This document shows positions 1 to 11,519 of a stretch of DNA of 64,000 bases, piece by piece (position 1 is the first letter of the stretch; every line of letters starts with the position of its first letter). Source of the stretch: Stromatinia cepivora (Eukaryota; Ascomycota; Leotiomycetes; Helotiales; Sclerotiniaceae); assembly GCA_014898415.1 (NCBI GenBank), contig RCTD01000019.1, positions 310,001-374,000 on the forward strand, written 5' to 3'. The position numbers and the translations under genes are program-made. The notes beneath the pieces were generated by a model. The model worked only from the letters and a program-made list of their open reading frames with translations. It did not search any database and was not told the origin of the DNA.

Positions 1-1871
1 CATAGAATCGTATATGTGAAACGATGCATGAATCCAATTATTTCCATTCTTGGGCCTTCCCGATTCTTTTAAATCCGAGGTATCTCCCACAAACGTTGTT
101 CCCACTGGATAGAGTGCGAATCCATACCGACATTTTGTTACCACGGAATCTGCCTTCAAGGTTAAGGCTGTTTGGAAGATTTCTTGCAGATGTGCTCGTC
201 TGTCTTTCCAACATTCCGTATGCTCTCCCCAAGTATAGAATAATCCATCTTCCACACTTTCTGATGTTGCTGCGAACAAGGGAGCGACTGCATTGGAAAA
301 TCTGACCGCAAGATCCATGGCTCTTCTGGCTATTGACTCTTCCTTAAACCATTTTCCTTCGATGATGGTGCGATGAGCTGCCATATCCAAGCTATAAAGC
401 TTGGCTTTCCCGTCTACTGGATTAGTTCCCACATAATCATCAATGACAGGACACTAACCTAAGATGGAGATAATGTGTCTATAACTCGAGAGAATACGGG
501 GATTCGAAGGTGCGAAGTTGGGGAACCTCGACATAAATACCCAATCTCTGAGTGCAGCTAGTACAAGAACTCTAATGCAGGTTTGTGCACCAAACTTCTT
601 CATGATAATCTCGACGTCATTTCTACCAGTAGCCGTTTCGATGTCGCTACTAAATGCCGAAAGTGTCAGGTTGCGCAAGTCCCCCGATATTGCAAATATT
701 CTAGGGAAAAGGCGCGTCGTAGTATTACGATGGTAAGAAATTGAAGAGAGTTCGAATTGTATTTGATCCATCGCATCGTCGATGGTATCATGTCCTAGAT
801 GTAGGCTTCCTGGTAAATTCAAATCGGCAAACGTTGCAAATTTGTGCATTTCTCTGTTCTCTTTGGTCAACCGGTATATTTCTTCCAAATCCTCAAATTG
901 TCGGGCTTCCCGTGAAACATTCACATCCTCCTCTTGAGTTTTTCGTCCTTCATCTTGGCGAGCTTTTCGTGCTTCATCCAGGTGTTTTACTTCTGCTTTC
1001 AGATCTCTAATTGTCCTTTGGGCTTCGGCTTCCTTCATGCTGAGCTTTTCGGCCTCTGCTTGCCACAGCTCTTGCATTTGAGCTATTTCCCGGTTATGCT
1101 TGTTCTCCAATGCCCTCAAGTGTTTCAACCAGTTATTTTCATTGGTAGTTTGGTTTACCAGGTCGGTCGGGAACGCGTCAGGCTTGGTTAGGATGATCTC
1201 CTTGCCATTGGAGTTCGCAACTCCATCTTTAGTCTTGGTTGAAGTGGTTGCCGGTTTTCCGGCAGACGGTCGAGATTTTTCTCCTCCATTCGCGGCGGTT
1301 TCTTCAATGACTTTTGTAGATGATTCGGCCTACGGAGCAGACTAAGTAACATTCTATGTCCATGACAAGAAGATTTGCATACCTTGCTCGAGCGAGCTCT
1401 TTTGGAAAGGGGAGGACTCTCGTCTGCTTTCTCCACTTGCTTGCTACGCTTTACTCCCCTCTTATCCTCCTCTTCTAGGGAATGCGCTTTCGATTGACTT
1501 GTGGCCTTCTTCTGTGTTTTGTTGTCTCTCATCACTTTCGTGATGAGCAGGCTTGTCGCATTGCTGATATGTTGGTCGACTTGTGTTCTAATGCTTTCAT
1601 GTATTTCTCCTGGGAGCTTGGTCATATAAGCGGAACCTTTACTTAGCATATCAACGAGCTTCGTCGTCTGGTCTGAATCATCACTCAGATCACTGTACCT
1701 CTTCCATAGTTCCCTTAGATGTTCTTTTACTGCATCACGGCTGGGGATGCCGTGGAATAAAACCATGAAGTTGAGCATGTTCTCATTGGGTTCCACTTTC
1801 TCCTCCTTGCAAAAGTCAATCCAAGCAAGCAATGCAATATCATCCTTCATATGCCAACGAAACGTAGCCAT
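1..1871 (-). CDS. Coiled-coil nuclear-type protein, C-terminus beyond window
   Basis: I do not recognise the function. Exons read 1871-1383, 1329-459 and 413 to beyond base 1, with introns 1382-1330 (53 nt) and 458-414 (45 nt). The frame stays open from the ATG to the window edge, so the gene is 3'-partial. The N-terminus (WHMKDDIALLAWIDFCKEE) has the spaced tryptophans and acidic start of Myb/SANT-like modules. A basic stretch with KRSK and SKRARSSK follows and could be a nuclear signal. The second exon holds a long charged heptad-like coiled coil (about 90 residues, rich in E, K, Q and A). The last exon reads through without stops to base 1. The start at 1871 was preferred to the upstream in-frame ATG at 2012 because the extra 47 residues look like translated leader. 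Splicing is supported by phase; the Myb-like label is tentative. Confidence 0.7.
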
Positions 1872-2793
1872 ATTTGGTATCGGGATACAAGAACAGAACG
1901 GTTGTTTGGAATTTTGTGGATAGGGACCGAGGGATATGCAAAGAGACAAATCAGATACTTGGCCAGATCCCAGCCACCAAGCGCAGATAGCGCACATTTT
2001 CATTGCCGGCATCTCTGTTTGCTATCCCCCGGAACTTTGTAAATCTGATAGTTTTTATGATAGAATCCTGAAGATTTTCGTCATACCTGAAAGAGGTAGC
2101 ATCCCCCCTGCAGCAACCCACCCTGCATCCGAGCGGCTTATCATCCTTTCAGCCCTGAGCCGTTTGCCTAATAACGATTCTACAGCTTTTTTCGAAACGC
2201 AAAACTCGAAGTCTAAACTGAATTGTATGCTGAAGAATGGGACGCTCTCGGAGTTTTGAAATATTCTAATCGATCATTGAACTCACAATTAAACCAGATG
2301 ATTAACAACAGAAATACCCAGCTAGGAACGATCTCGTAAATTGCTTCGGCCTCTATCAATTCAATTGACCACCCCGCCACTACATTCTGTAGTTCCAGGA
2401 TACCGTTATATTTGCTTGTTCTGTTAATCATCTTGTGACTGTATTTGCTTTTCTTCATCGCAAGGTAGTTATCTGGAGAGATGCCCTATCAAGGATTTGT
2501 TACAAATCACAATGCAAGATGCCGTCGTCAGGCAAGGAGAAGCGAAGCTCATCACATAGATTATTACTTCTTTTTTCGAGATCAGAATGAGGCCCAGGGA
2601 CCTTGGATAATCAAGCAGGCAGCGAGCTTCCGCATTATGGGCTTAGGTGAGAGCATGCTTGCGTTTTTAAATCACATATGAGTCACATTTCTCTCCATCC
2701 AGCCTTGGAAGAAGTCTTTAACAGCACATAAACTCGAAGGGTTATCATTATCCATCGAACCAATAAAACTTCAAAGCTTTTAGAAAGTAAGAG
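1872..2793. other. Divergent intergenic region
   Basis: This is about 0.9 kb between the starts of the coiled-coil gene (minus) and the Hsp70-like gene (plus), so it should hold both promoters. I see no conserved coding frame; the short open frames here have no domain-like composition and run across each other. Confidence 0.5.
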
Positions 2794-5478
2794 ATGGCAA
2801 CGAGAGGAGGACCTCATGGGTCGAAAAATCGCAATGCCACTAGACAAGCGCTGCTAGCTCGTCGTACAGGCACCGCAAAAAACCATGGTAACGGAATGAT
2901 GCGTTCTCCGGCCCCAAGCACTGGTTCATCTGCGCAGCGGAGTTCAAACTTGCGAATCAACGCTATAACACCCGCAGATAAAGTTGTTGTTGGCCTGGAC
3001 TACGGCACAACATTCACATCGGTTTCCTACAGTATTGTTCCAATCGATAATGGTAATATGAAAGGCTCCGCCAATAATATCATGAGTGTGATCAACTGGC
3101 CAAGCGATGGAGAGGACGGTGAAAGGAAGCAAGTTCCAACGGAAAGTTGGTATTCACCAGAGCCAATTGAGAGGCACGGGGATGATGAAACTGAGATATT
3201 CGACGAAAATCTATTTGATTCATTCAAAGGACAGCATCCCTTGACGCTCAGTGGAGTAGGTGAAGACACAGCCAATGATCCCGAAGACTCGGAGATGGAA
3301 GATGAGCTTTCCGTCGACTTTCTCTGGGGATATGGGGTGCCATACCAGATATATAAGGCGAACTCAACCCGAAGCCAGAGACGCCTTGTTAAAAGAGCTA
3401 AACTGATGTTAGTTGAAACTGAATACACTAACGAAGATCGAAAGGGACTTCGACGCACATTCACTGGCCTTCTCAAAGAGGGTATTATACGCAGACATGG
3501 GAAACGATCCAAAACCGAGCCTGATATGTGGGATGCTGTTGACCCAATTTCAGATTATCTTGTGAAGGTATTGCAACACACTAAAGAACAATTGAAACTT
3601 CTTCATGGATTCACGGACCAAACTCCTGTGGATTTCGTCATGACTGTACCGACTGTCTGGTCCCCAGAGGCTTCTCGTGTACTTCAAACTTCTGTAAAAG
3701 CAGCCATTCAAGCCACTGCTTTTGGAAATCCTTGGGGTACAACGGCGGATAATGTCTTCCTCATCTCCGAGCCGGAAGCAGCCGCCACGTTCCTCTTGGA
3801 GAGTTCGGAGGATATCTCTGTACGTCCATTTTATCAATGCCTTGTGTCTTTCACTAACAACCACGTAGCTTGGCGAGACGTTCATTATTGCTGACTGTGG
3901 TGGTGGTACCGTAGACGTCGTTACATATGGGGTTAGTAACCGCTATCCTCTACGCTTGAAGGGAGAAAAGATTCAACCAATTGGTAAATCGAAACAGTTT
4001 CCTAAATGAAATCCTTATATTGATAAGTATGCTAGGGGACAATTGTGGATCTAGTTATCTCAACGATGGCTACAAAGATATGTTGCTCAATCGACTCCAG
4101 GACGAGGATTACCTCCTCAAAAATGGCGAAACGCTTGAAGCAATTGTTAATCGATTGATCCCAGACTTTGAGAATGAATACAAGAGACGAGTCAACGTTA
4201 TGAAGCGGCCTGGCCACAGGGTGTATATAGCTGGCTTACGTAGCGATGAACAGATGAATCGCGTTGGTCCAGCGGAGAAGCGTTTCGAGGTAAACAATCT
4301 TCTCATGAATAAGTATGTGGCCTTATTTTTCGGTCTATAAGTGTTCTTGACTGACATATTTCCAGGAGTGACTATGTAGAAATATTCGAACCCCTCCTAA
4401 AGCGTATCTCGGCATTGTTGGAAAATCAGATTGAACAAGCTGTGGCCAAAAACCTCGTGGTCAAGGTATGCGCCGAGACGACCTGATATATATAATATCT
4501 TACTGAGTCTTCAAAGAAAGTGTTTCTTGTTGGTGGCTTTGGTGGCTCCCCTTCTCTGAGAAGTTATCTCAAGCAATGGCTTCAAGAGAGATCAGAGAAA
4601 CTTGATTTCAACATCGAATTAGTTGCGGATAAGCATAAATGGTGAGATTAGTGCCGTTTTCATCTACCCAGAAGCTAACAATTCCGAAGCATCACAGCTG
4701 TGGCATCCGGGGCTGTTCTTCGTGCTTTAGATAAGAAAAATGGACCAGAAAGGATTTCACAATCAAGCTACGGCTTCCTTCGTCATGAGCCATGGCAGCC
4801 TAAAGTCTATCCTGGACATGAGAGAGCTAAACCCGAGGAAAGCGAATTGGATGGCGAGAAATATGTGGCCACGATTGATTACTTCATGATCAAGGTAAAC
4901 AAATGATCATTCATCGATGGAAACATGGCTTTCTGATCTCGTCCTAACTAACACTCAATAGGGTAAACCCATTCGTCCAGATCATCAATTTCCCCCATTC
5001 CCCACCCATCACACCTTTGCAATCGAGGCCAAAAAATTCCTCTGCGAAGAACTTCTTTACGTTTCCGACACCGCGACAGAATCTCACTACAGCCGCAAGA
5101 ATATCAAAAATGCCGGTGAGTGACCACACATACCATATATCCTCCCGCTTGAACCACATCACATCACATCACATCATCTCCATTCCATTCCATCCCATTC
5201 CAAACTAACAACTCTTCACAAAACCACCAGACGCGCAAATCGCCGGCCGCATCATCGTAGACATGACATTTCTCCGCGATCAAAATATCATCAAACCTGT
5301 GTTTCCGGATGAAGGTCGTATTGGGATGAAACATTATAGGGTGGATTATGAGTTGGTGGCGATTGTTGAGGGGAGGGCGTTGAGATATGAGGCGAGGTCT
5401 TTGGAGGCGGAGGGTGGGGAGGTTTGGGGGAGGGGGAGGTTTAGTATTGCGGCGGCTTTTAGGGAGGGGACTGCTTAG
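2794..5478 (+). CDS. Hsp70-like ATPase (HSPA12-type, fungal expansion)
   Basis: Eight exons (2794-3819, 3869-3983, 4036-4312, 4366-4465, 4517-4641, 4690-4894, 4962-5115, 5231-5478) join in phase to give 749 residues. The actin/Hsp70 ATPase fold is visible: phosphate-1 loop GLDYGTTFTS (about residues 68-76), phosphate-2 loop DCGGGTVD (351-358) and the adenosine motif VGGFGGSPSL (511-520). The canonical DnaK substrate-binding lid is not recognisable. The C-terminal 150 residues are instead a divergent beta-rich region, as in the lineage-specific Hsp70-like proteins common in filamentous fungi. A Ser/Arg-rich 55-residue extension precedes the ATPase domain. Such proteins are presumed ATP-dependent chaperones or sensors, but clients are unknown. 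The last intron (5116-5230) is 115 nt, the others 48-67 nt. The ATPase family is certain; the role is not. Confidence 0.88.
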
Positions 5479-5957
5479 GTGGTGTTGGGTTTGGTTTGGT
5501 TTGGTTGGGATTTGGGATTTGTGGTTTTTAGTTTGTGGTCTGTGGTTTGTGGTTTGGGATTTGGGATTTGTGGTTCAGGGGATATGGTTTCGAGGAAGGA
5601 TATCACTCTTTTCTCATTAACATGCGAATACGAAATCGAAGTCAAGGAACGGACAAGAAAAGAATATCCTACTCGCACAAATCAAACTTCAAATGCATGG
5701 TAGCAAATAAATAAATAATCAAATAAGCTTAAATCATCCCCACCCGATTCAACAGGGTAGCAGGAAGTGCTTTCTGATTCCAATATGTACAATCAAGATA
5801 CTGTTCAACTATAATACAATGAATCTGTCCCCTCTCACAAATTCCTCTCTTCCCTCCTTTCCTTCTTTTCTTCTCCCCGAACCCTCCTAGCCAAAATGCC
5901 ATCTAAACTTCACATTGCTCCCCACCATCCGACCCAGCATCTATAAGTACCGTCAGT
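5479..5957. other. Convergent 3' spacer with G/T-rich repeats
   Basis: This separates the ends of the Hsp70-like gene and the rhamnogalacturonan hydrolase gene. The first 110 nt are degenerate repeats of GGTTTGG and GGGATTTGTGG. No gene seen. Confidence 0.5.
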
Positions 5958-7740
5958 TTATGCAGGAAGACACTGGGAGTAATATTCATTCTGCTTGATA
6001 CAAGTACCAGCAGAACAAGATTTTCCACTCGTGCACTCACCATATAAAGGGACGGAGGCAGCTGAGGAAATGCTGCTGGTGGTAGTTGGTTCGGGTTTGG
6101 CGGATGTAGATGTAGATGGAGCTGGAGCGGAGCTGGAAGCTTCGGTTATGAGGGTTGTTATTTGGGTGGCGGATGAGGAGGATGCTTTGGTGCTGGTGCT
6201 GGATATGGGAGGTGGGGTTGAGGATGAAGGGTTGGTGGGGGAGGAGGATTGAGCGGATGTAGTGATGGCTTTGTGGGGGAGAGCAACTGCAGAAGCGGCT
6301 GCGCCTCCGTGGGCCATGAGTGCGGAGACGGGGGTTCTGCCTGGGAAGAAAGAGGTTGGGATGGTTGGGATGGGGATGCTTGCGGTCACGGCGAAAGGAG
6401 TGGCTAAATCTTGGGCCATGGTGGAGGCTTGGTAGCCGGTTGGGATGGCGGCGAGAGACTTGGTTGTGGTGTAGGCGGATGGGGAACCGGTGTCGGGCTT
6501 GAGACATCCTCCGGAACCGTAGGCATTTTGGCAGACGTAAATTTCAGTGCTGCCGGTTTCGCTGCCGATGGCAAAATCGGTGATGGTGATGTTTGTGCAT
6601 GGGGCGGTGGCGGAACAGAGGAGATTGATTGGTCCACGTTGAACGGCGTTGGTTGCACTTCCCTTCCAGTTGTTGAAGGAGAGATTCTCGTAGATAACCC
6701 CTTTACCGGCAGCTACTCTTGCTTGAGGCCAGGCAGCGTTGATGTCCAAGCTATAGGCGTTGGAGCGACCGATGAAGTTGTTGAATTGGCAGTCAGAGAC
6801 GGTTCCACTACCACCATTTGACTTGATCATGAACATTTGGTTGGATCCATAAGTGTAGATATTGTTGTAGACAATGTGAGAGACAGCGGTGTTTGCTCCG
6901 AAAGATCCGAAACCACAACCTCCTGAACTGTTACAGTAGATGTCTTCGATGAGAAGATGATCGGAAGGACTCTATGGTATGATTAGATAAATTTATTACA
7001 ACTTTGTCGAAGATAAAACTTGCCTTGACAGTAACACACTCATCCTTGTTAGTAACCTCGATATCGTGAATCCAAAGATTAGTTCCCCAAACATCGATAC
7101 CATCGAGACCTCCCTCATTACCACCACGAATGATCATGTTGTAAATCTCTCCATTCTTGCAAGTGTCAATGACGAGATGGAATTGAGGGGCATCAATCAA
7201 AGCAATGTCGTGGACGGACCAGTTGGTAGCTGCGTAAAATCGGAGAAGACGTGCACCATAAGTCGAGGATTTGTGAAATTCATAACCATAACCCTGAATA
7301 GCACCTGCCGAGGTACTGCTGTACATCTCGAAATCGGTAGTGTGTTCGATCATGATCATATTTCCAACATCGCGACCAACACGATAAATAATACCATCAA
7401 GTTTAAGTGCCCATGCCGAACCTCCGCTGAGTGTAACCCAGGTACTCATACCATAATCTCCAGGCGGGACATAAACTGTATAAAGGTAAGGTCTTAGTCA
7501 ATGACAGTAGACTTTGAACTACATACCTGTTCCACCAGTTTTGCAGGCCGCAAAAGCAGAAGTAAGCGCCGGGCCAATATCTGCAGTTTTGCTTGCCGTT
7601 CCACCATAATTTAAAACGTTGCACACTTTTTTAGCCTTAGATTCTCTCGATGTCAAGGGACCGACTGCACCAGTTAATTGTGCTGATACTAAAGCTGGGA
7701 GTACAATTGCCGCAAGGGCTGTTAATGTGCTGAATTTCAT
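5958..7740 (-). CDS. Secreted rhamnogalacturonan hydrolase (GH28) with short CBM1
   Basis: Exons 7740-7527, 7475-7024 and 6971-5958 give 559 residues. The protein is an endo-acting GH28 enzyme that cleaves the galacturonic acid-rhamnose backbone of rhamnogalacturonan I in plant pectin. A signal peptide is clear ([20 protein letters not shown], cut before Q21). The mature N-terminus ([11 protein letters not shown]) and the GH28 core closely follow Aspergillus rhamnogalacturonase [10 protein letters not shown] (194-202) and NKDEC (214-218) carry the acidic catalytic residues, then GGCGFGSFG (239-247) and MIKSNGGSG. After the catalytic domain come a Ser/Thr/Pro-rich linker of about 100 residues and a final 31-residue module with four Cys (535, 541, 546, 556) ending NEYYSQC, as in family 1 cellulose-binding modules. 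The second intron has a GC donor. An extracellular pectin-degrading role suits a plant pathogen. Confidence 0.93.
6972..7023 (-). other. GC-AG intron in the rhamnogalacturonan hydrolase gene
   Basis: The donor reads AAG|GCAAGT and the acceptor CATAG|AGTCC. Only this cut keeps the conserved VTVKSPSDH reading frame. The nearest GT (in GCAAGTTTT) would shift the frame. GC-AG introns with a strong GCAAGT donor are a known minority class in fungi. Confidence 0.85.
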
Positions 7741-9644
7741 TTTGTAGATACTATAACTTGAAAAGGACGATTGAAAGGAAGAAAGAAAGAAAGAAAGAAT
7801 GAATGAATGGATAATGGTAAAAACCGAAATGATGGTCAAGCTCAAAAAAGAGTGAAAGGCAGACAAGTCTGCGTTTGGAGTAGAAGAAGAGAAATCAAAG
7901 ATGGAAATTCTTAAGGAACATTTGAAGGATCTGGAAGTATATTTGCCTATGTAATATGTACTGGTAGTGACAACCATGTACTCCTCCCTCGAGTATATGC
8001 CCATGTAAGAATCCGATCAAATCAATCAAATCAATCAAAACTTTAAGGGCGGGGAATTAAGTTGCAGCAGAGAAATCAGCGTGATGCGGATCATGAAATC
8101 CATGTTGATGAAGTTTAAATGACTTCACAGTAGCCAATTAAAGTAATCTTTAGATTAAACGACAGTAGTTGTTTAGATGGGAAATCAAAAGAAGGTTCTT
8201 AACTTCTTACGAATGATTCCATGTATAGGGAGGGGAAAATATGGCATTAGTCTCGAGTATATCTGAAACTCTGATCCACCCTTACCCGTTGGGTCGTGGT
8301 TTGCGAAACGATTAGCTCTTTATCCCCTGAATGCAGGTACATTCCAAATTTCCAAGACTTCAATCTCGTTTGAAAGATATCAGGTACCTATATCAGCGGA
8401 AATATGCTACATATGCGCCATAGAGTGTATTGTAACTAGGTACTTAGCTACACAATGAAAAGAAGGATCCATCTGATATCCGATCATTCCATTCAGAGAG
8501 CATTGGGAATTTGTTTGACATCAATTAGAGCTCTCATAAGTTGTAAAGCTTGCATCCCAATAGAAAGGAGTTGTTCCCATTCGGTAACCATGTTTCGTAT
8601 ATAATGCTTCCAACGTCTACTGAGTATAGCCAGACTTGTTTGTACCCTGGTACAGCGATTTGTTTTTCGACTCCGCATGAACCATGGAATCTTCGGAAGC
8701 CTTTTCGGTGAATTTATCAGATGGAAACTTTTGTTTCTTCCAAAGACAGTACCCCGGCGACATCTCCGCTTCGGAGACCCCCGTAAAATGTTTCCAGGTG
8801 ATAGTAATTGAGTTTTGGGATTCGTGGTCCTAGGTGCCCATATAAAATACCGGTAGATGTAGGAAAGTAACTTGTTTCAAAAATTTCTCATCTAGAGTAT
8901 TAATAGATTCGCATAAAGTTGACGAAGTTGACGAAGTTCTGATATTTTGACAAAGATGTTTATGATTTCTTTCAGGGGAACTTTTCGTTTTGGAAAGATT
9001 TCCTCTTTTACTCGGAAAGACGACGAAAGAACCAATAAAAGAATTTTGTATTTTCGAGATTAAAAGCGGTCGATTAAAGTTGTTCGAGAGATATTATTGA
9101 TCTCCGGGACTCCTAAGACTCCATACCAAGATCTTGCTCCCAAAAGGTTAAGTTAGATACCTTATAAACACTAATGAAAATATGTACTCGGGATATCGAT
9201 GTACATCGAAGCCAATGTATCTCTTCCAGCCGAGAGCGTATCACGAGTATAACAAAAACGGAAATGAAGGGAGATGTCAAGTCTTTTTTATGGCTAAATT
9301 TATTCAAAGATGTGAAAAAAATTGAGGTGTGATATTAGATGATTAATAAAACAGAATAGAATGAAATTTCAAAAGGTGGACGAGGCTGAGGCTACGAGTA
9401 GAAGTTCAAAATAAGTGTGGCTTATGCGGGGCTCTTGACTAAGCGTGGCGGGCCTTATGTAACCTGAGGCTGTCTAAATAATTTTTGGCAGACGAAGGGC
9501 TTTCAATAAACGCGACTTGCTGATTTGAACGCGCTGATCAGGGAAGAAGTTTGTCCAATACTCTGCTTTTTCTTTGGTAATTTCGATACCTCCGCGGTTT
9601 GTTTGGTAGCCATTTGATCTAGAAAACTCCGCACATCTTCAAAC
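7741..9644. other. Divergent intergenic region, hydrolase and CCT5 promoters
   Basis: About 1.9 kb with no supportable gene. It should hold the promoter of the pectinase gene (minus) and of CCT5 (plus). The first 60 nt upstream of the pectinase start are rich in GAAA repeats on the plus strand. A perfect 13-nt palindromic CCG/CGG site lies at 8764-8776. Small open frames at 8493-8678 and 9113-9307 have no protein-like features. Confidence 0.45.
8764..8776. promoter_or_regulatory. Everted CCG/CGG palindrome, possible zinc-cluster factor site
   Basis: The sequence is CTCCGCTTCGGAG, a perfect inverted repeat around a 3-nt centre. Zn(II)2Cys6 factors bind paired CGG triplets, often upstream of carbohydrate-use genes. 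It lies about 1.0 kb from the pectinase start and 0.87 kb from the CCT5 start. A site this short can arise by chance. Confidence 0.2.
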
Positions 9645-11519
9645 ATGGCGATGAGTAAGTTTTACCTGCACCCGCTGATCATATGTCTTTTAGAGCTTCT
9701 GCTAACCACCCCGCTATGTAGATATTGACATGTCGCAGGGTACGTTGTATTTGTATACTCCGCCAAACTTTTCTGGGAGCTTACAATGGATTTATAGCGT
9801 CTGTGGTGAAGGATGAGCAAGGCAGACCTTTCATCGTTGTTAGAGAGTAAGGATATATGTTCTTTCTGTTTAAAGTCAATGTACTGAAGAGGTTACAGTC
9901 AAGGAAGGAAGAAGAGACAACATGGAAATGAGGCAGTCAAATCACATATCCTAGCAGCAAGAACAGTAGCCAATATTGTCAAGACCTCCCTTGGTCCACG
10001 AGGCCTCGATAAGATCCTCATTTCCCCGGATGGCGATATTACAGTGACCAACGACGGTGCTACCATTTTAGGACAGATGGAGATTCAGAACCACGTTGCA
10101 AAGCTTTTAGTTGAACTTTCCAAATCTCAGGATGACGAAATCGGTGACGGTACAACTGGTGTGGTAGTTTTGGCCGGTGCCTTGTTAGAACAAGCTGCCG
10201 AACTTATCGACAAGGGAATTCATCCTATTCGGATAGCCGACGGTTATGACCAAGCTTGTGATATTGCTGTTGCGGAGCTGGATAGAATTGCCGATACCAT
10301 CGAATTCACAAAAACACAGAAAGAGAATTTAGTCAAGGTTGCAAGGACAAGTTTGGGAAGCAAAATCGTCTCCAAGGCTCATGACCAATTCGCCAACATT
10401 GCTGTTGATGCTATCCTATCTGTTGCTGATTTAGAGCGCAAGGATGTTGACTTTGACTTGATTAAGGTTGATGGTAAGGTTGGTGGATCTCTTGAGGATT
10501 CCTTACTGGTTCAAGGTGTTATTGTCGACAAGGACTTTTCACATCCTCAGATGCCTGACGAGGTTCGAGATGCCAAGATCGCTATTCTCACATGTGCATT
10601 TGAACCACCCAAGCCAAAGACCAAGCATAAGCTCGACATCACCTCCGTTGAAGAGTTTAAAAAACTACAAACATATGAAAAGGACAAGTTTACCGAGATG
10701 GTTCAACAAATTAAGGATACTGGCGCCAATCTTGTTATATGCCAGTGGGGATTTGATGATGAGGCAAACCATCTTTTATTACAAAGTCAATTACCAGCCG
10801 TGAGATGGGTCGGAGGGCCAGAAATAGAATTAATCGCCATTGCAACAAACGGTAGAATCGTACCAAGGTTTGAGGATTTATCAGCTGAGAAACTCGGAAA
10901 AGCTGGATTAGTCAGAGAAATGAGTTTCGGTACCACTAGGGAGAAGATGTTGGTCATTGAGGAATGTGCAAACACTCGTGCCGTCACAGTCTTTGTTAGA
11001 GGAAGCAACAAGATGGTATGTCGTACCAAATTAGAATACTCACGTCGTTGCTAACTAGTAGAACAGATTATCGATGAGGCGAAACGCTCTCTTCACGATG
11101 CTTTATGTGTTGTTCGCAACCTCGTTAGGGATAATAGAGTTGTTTATGGTGGTGGTGCAGCAGAAATCGCATGCTCCTTAGCCGTCGAAGATGCCGCTGT
11201 TAAGTCACCTGGTCTTGAACAATACGCTATGCGTGCATTTGCCGATGCCCTTGACGCAATTCCAATGGCTTTAGCAGAAAATTCCGGTCTATCATCAATC
11301 GAAACTCTTGCCTCCGTTAAGAGCCGACAAGCTACCGAGAAGAACACAAGATTGGGTGTTGATTGTATGCAAACTGGTAGTAATGACATGAGAGATGCTT
11401 TCGTTATCGATCCATTGATCGGTAAGAAGCAACAGTTGATGTTGGCAACGCAACTTTGTCGTATGGTATTGAAGATCAATAACGTCATCATTGCTGGAAA
11501 CGACGAAAATGAATTTTAG
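9645..11519 (+). CDS. CCT5: T-complex protein 1 subunit epsilon (CCT5)
   Basis: Exons 9645-9654, 9722-9739, 9798-9846, 9899-11015 and 11067-11519 join in phase to 548 residues, the usual size for this subunit. CCT5 is one of eight different subunits of the cytosolic TRiC/CCT chaperonin, which folds actin, tubulin and many WD40 proteins with ATP. Seen directly: the N-terminus [16 protein letters not shown], the ring-subunit nucleotide motifs VTNDGATIL and [12 protein letters not shown], and the late motif [11 protein letters not shown] in the fifth exon. The C-terminus matches the epsilon type (INNVIIAG). The first two coding exons are only 10 and 18 nt, which defeats simple ORF calling. A single essential copy is expected. 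Confidence 0.95.

Noticed and set aside
6037..6821. Several overlapping ORFs on both strands within the pectinase gene
   Set aside because: They are shadows of the GH28 linker-coding exon, caused by its Ser/Thr/Pro-rich codon bias.
7010..7023. A GT donor (GCAA|GTTTTA) for the second pectinase intron
   Set aside because: It would shift the conserved frame; the GC donor gives the family-conserved VTVKSPSDH.
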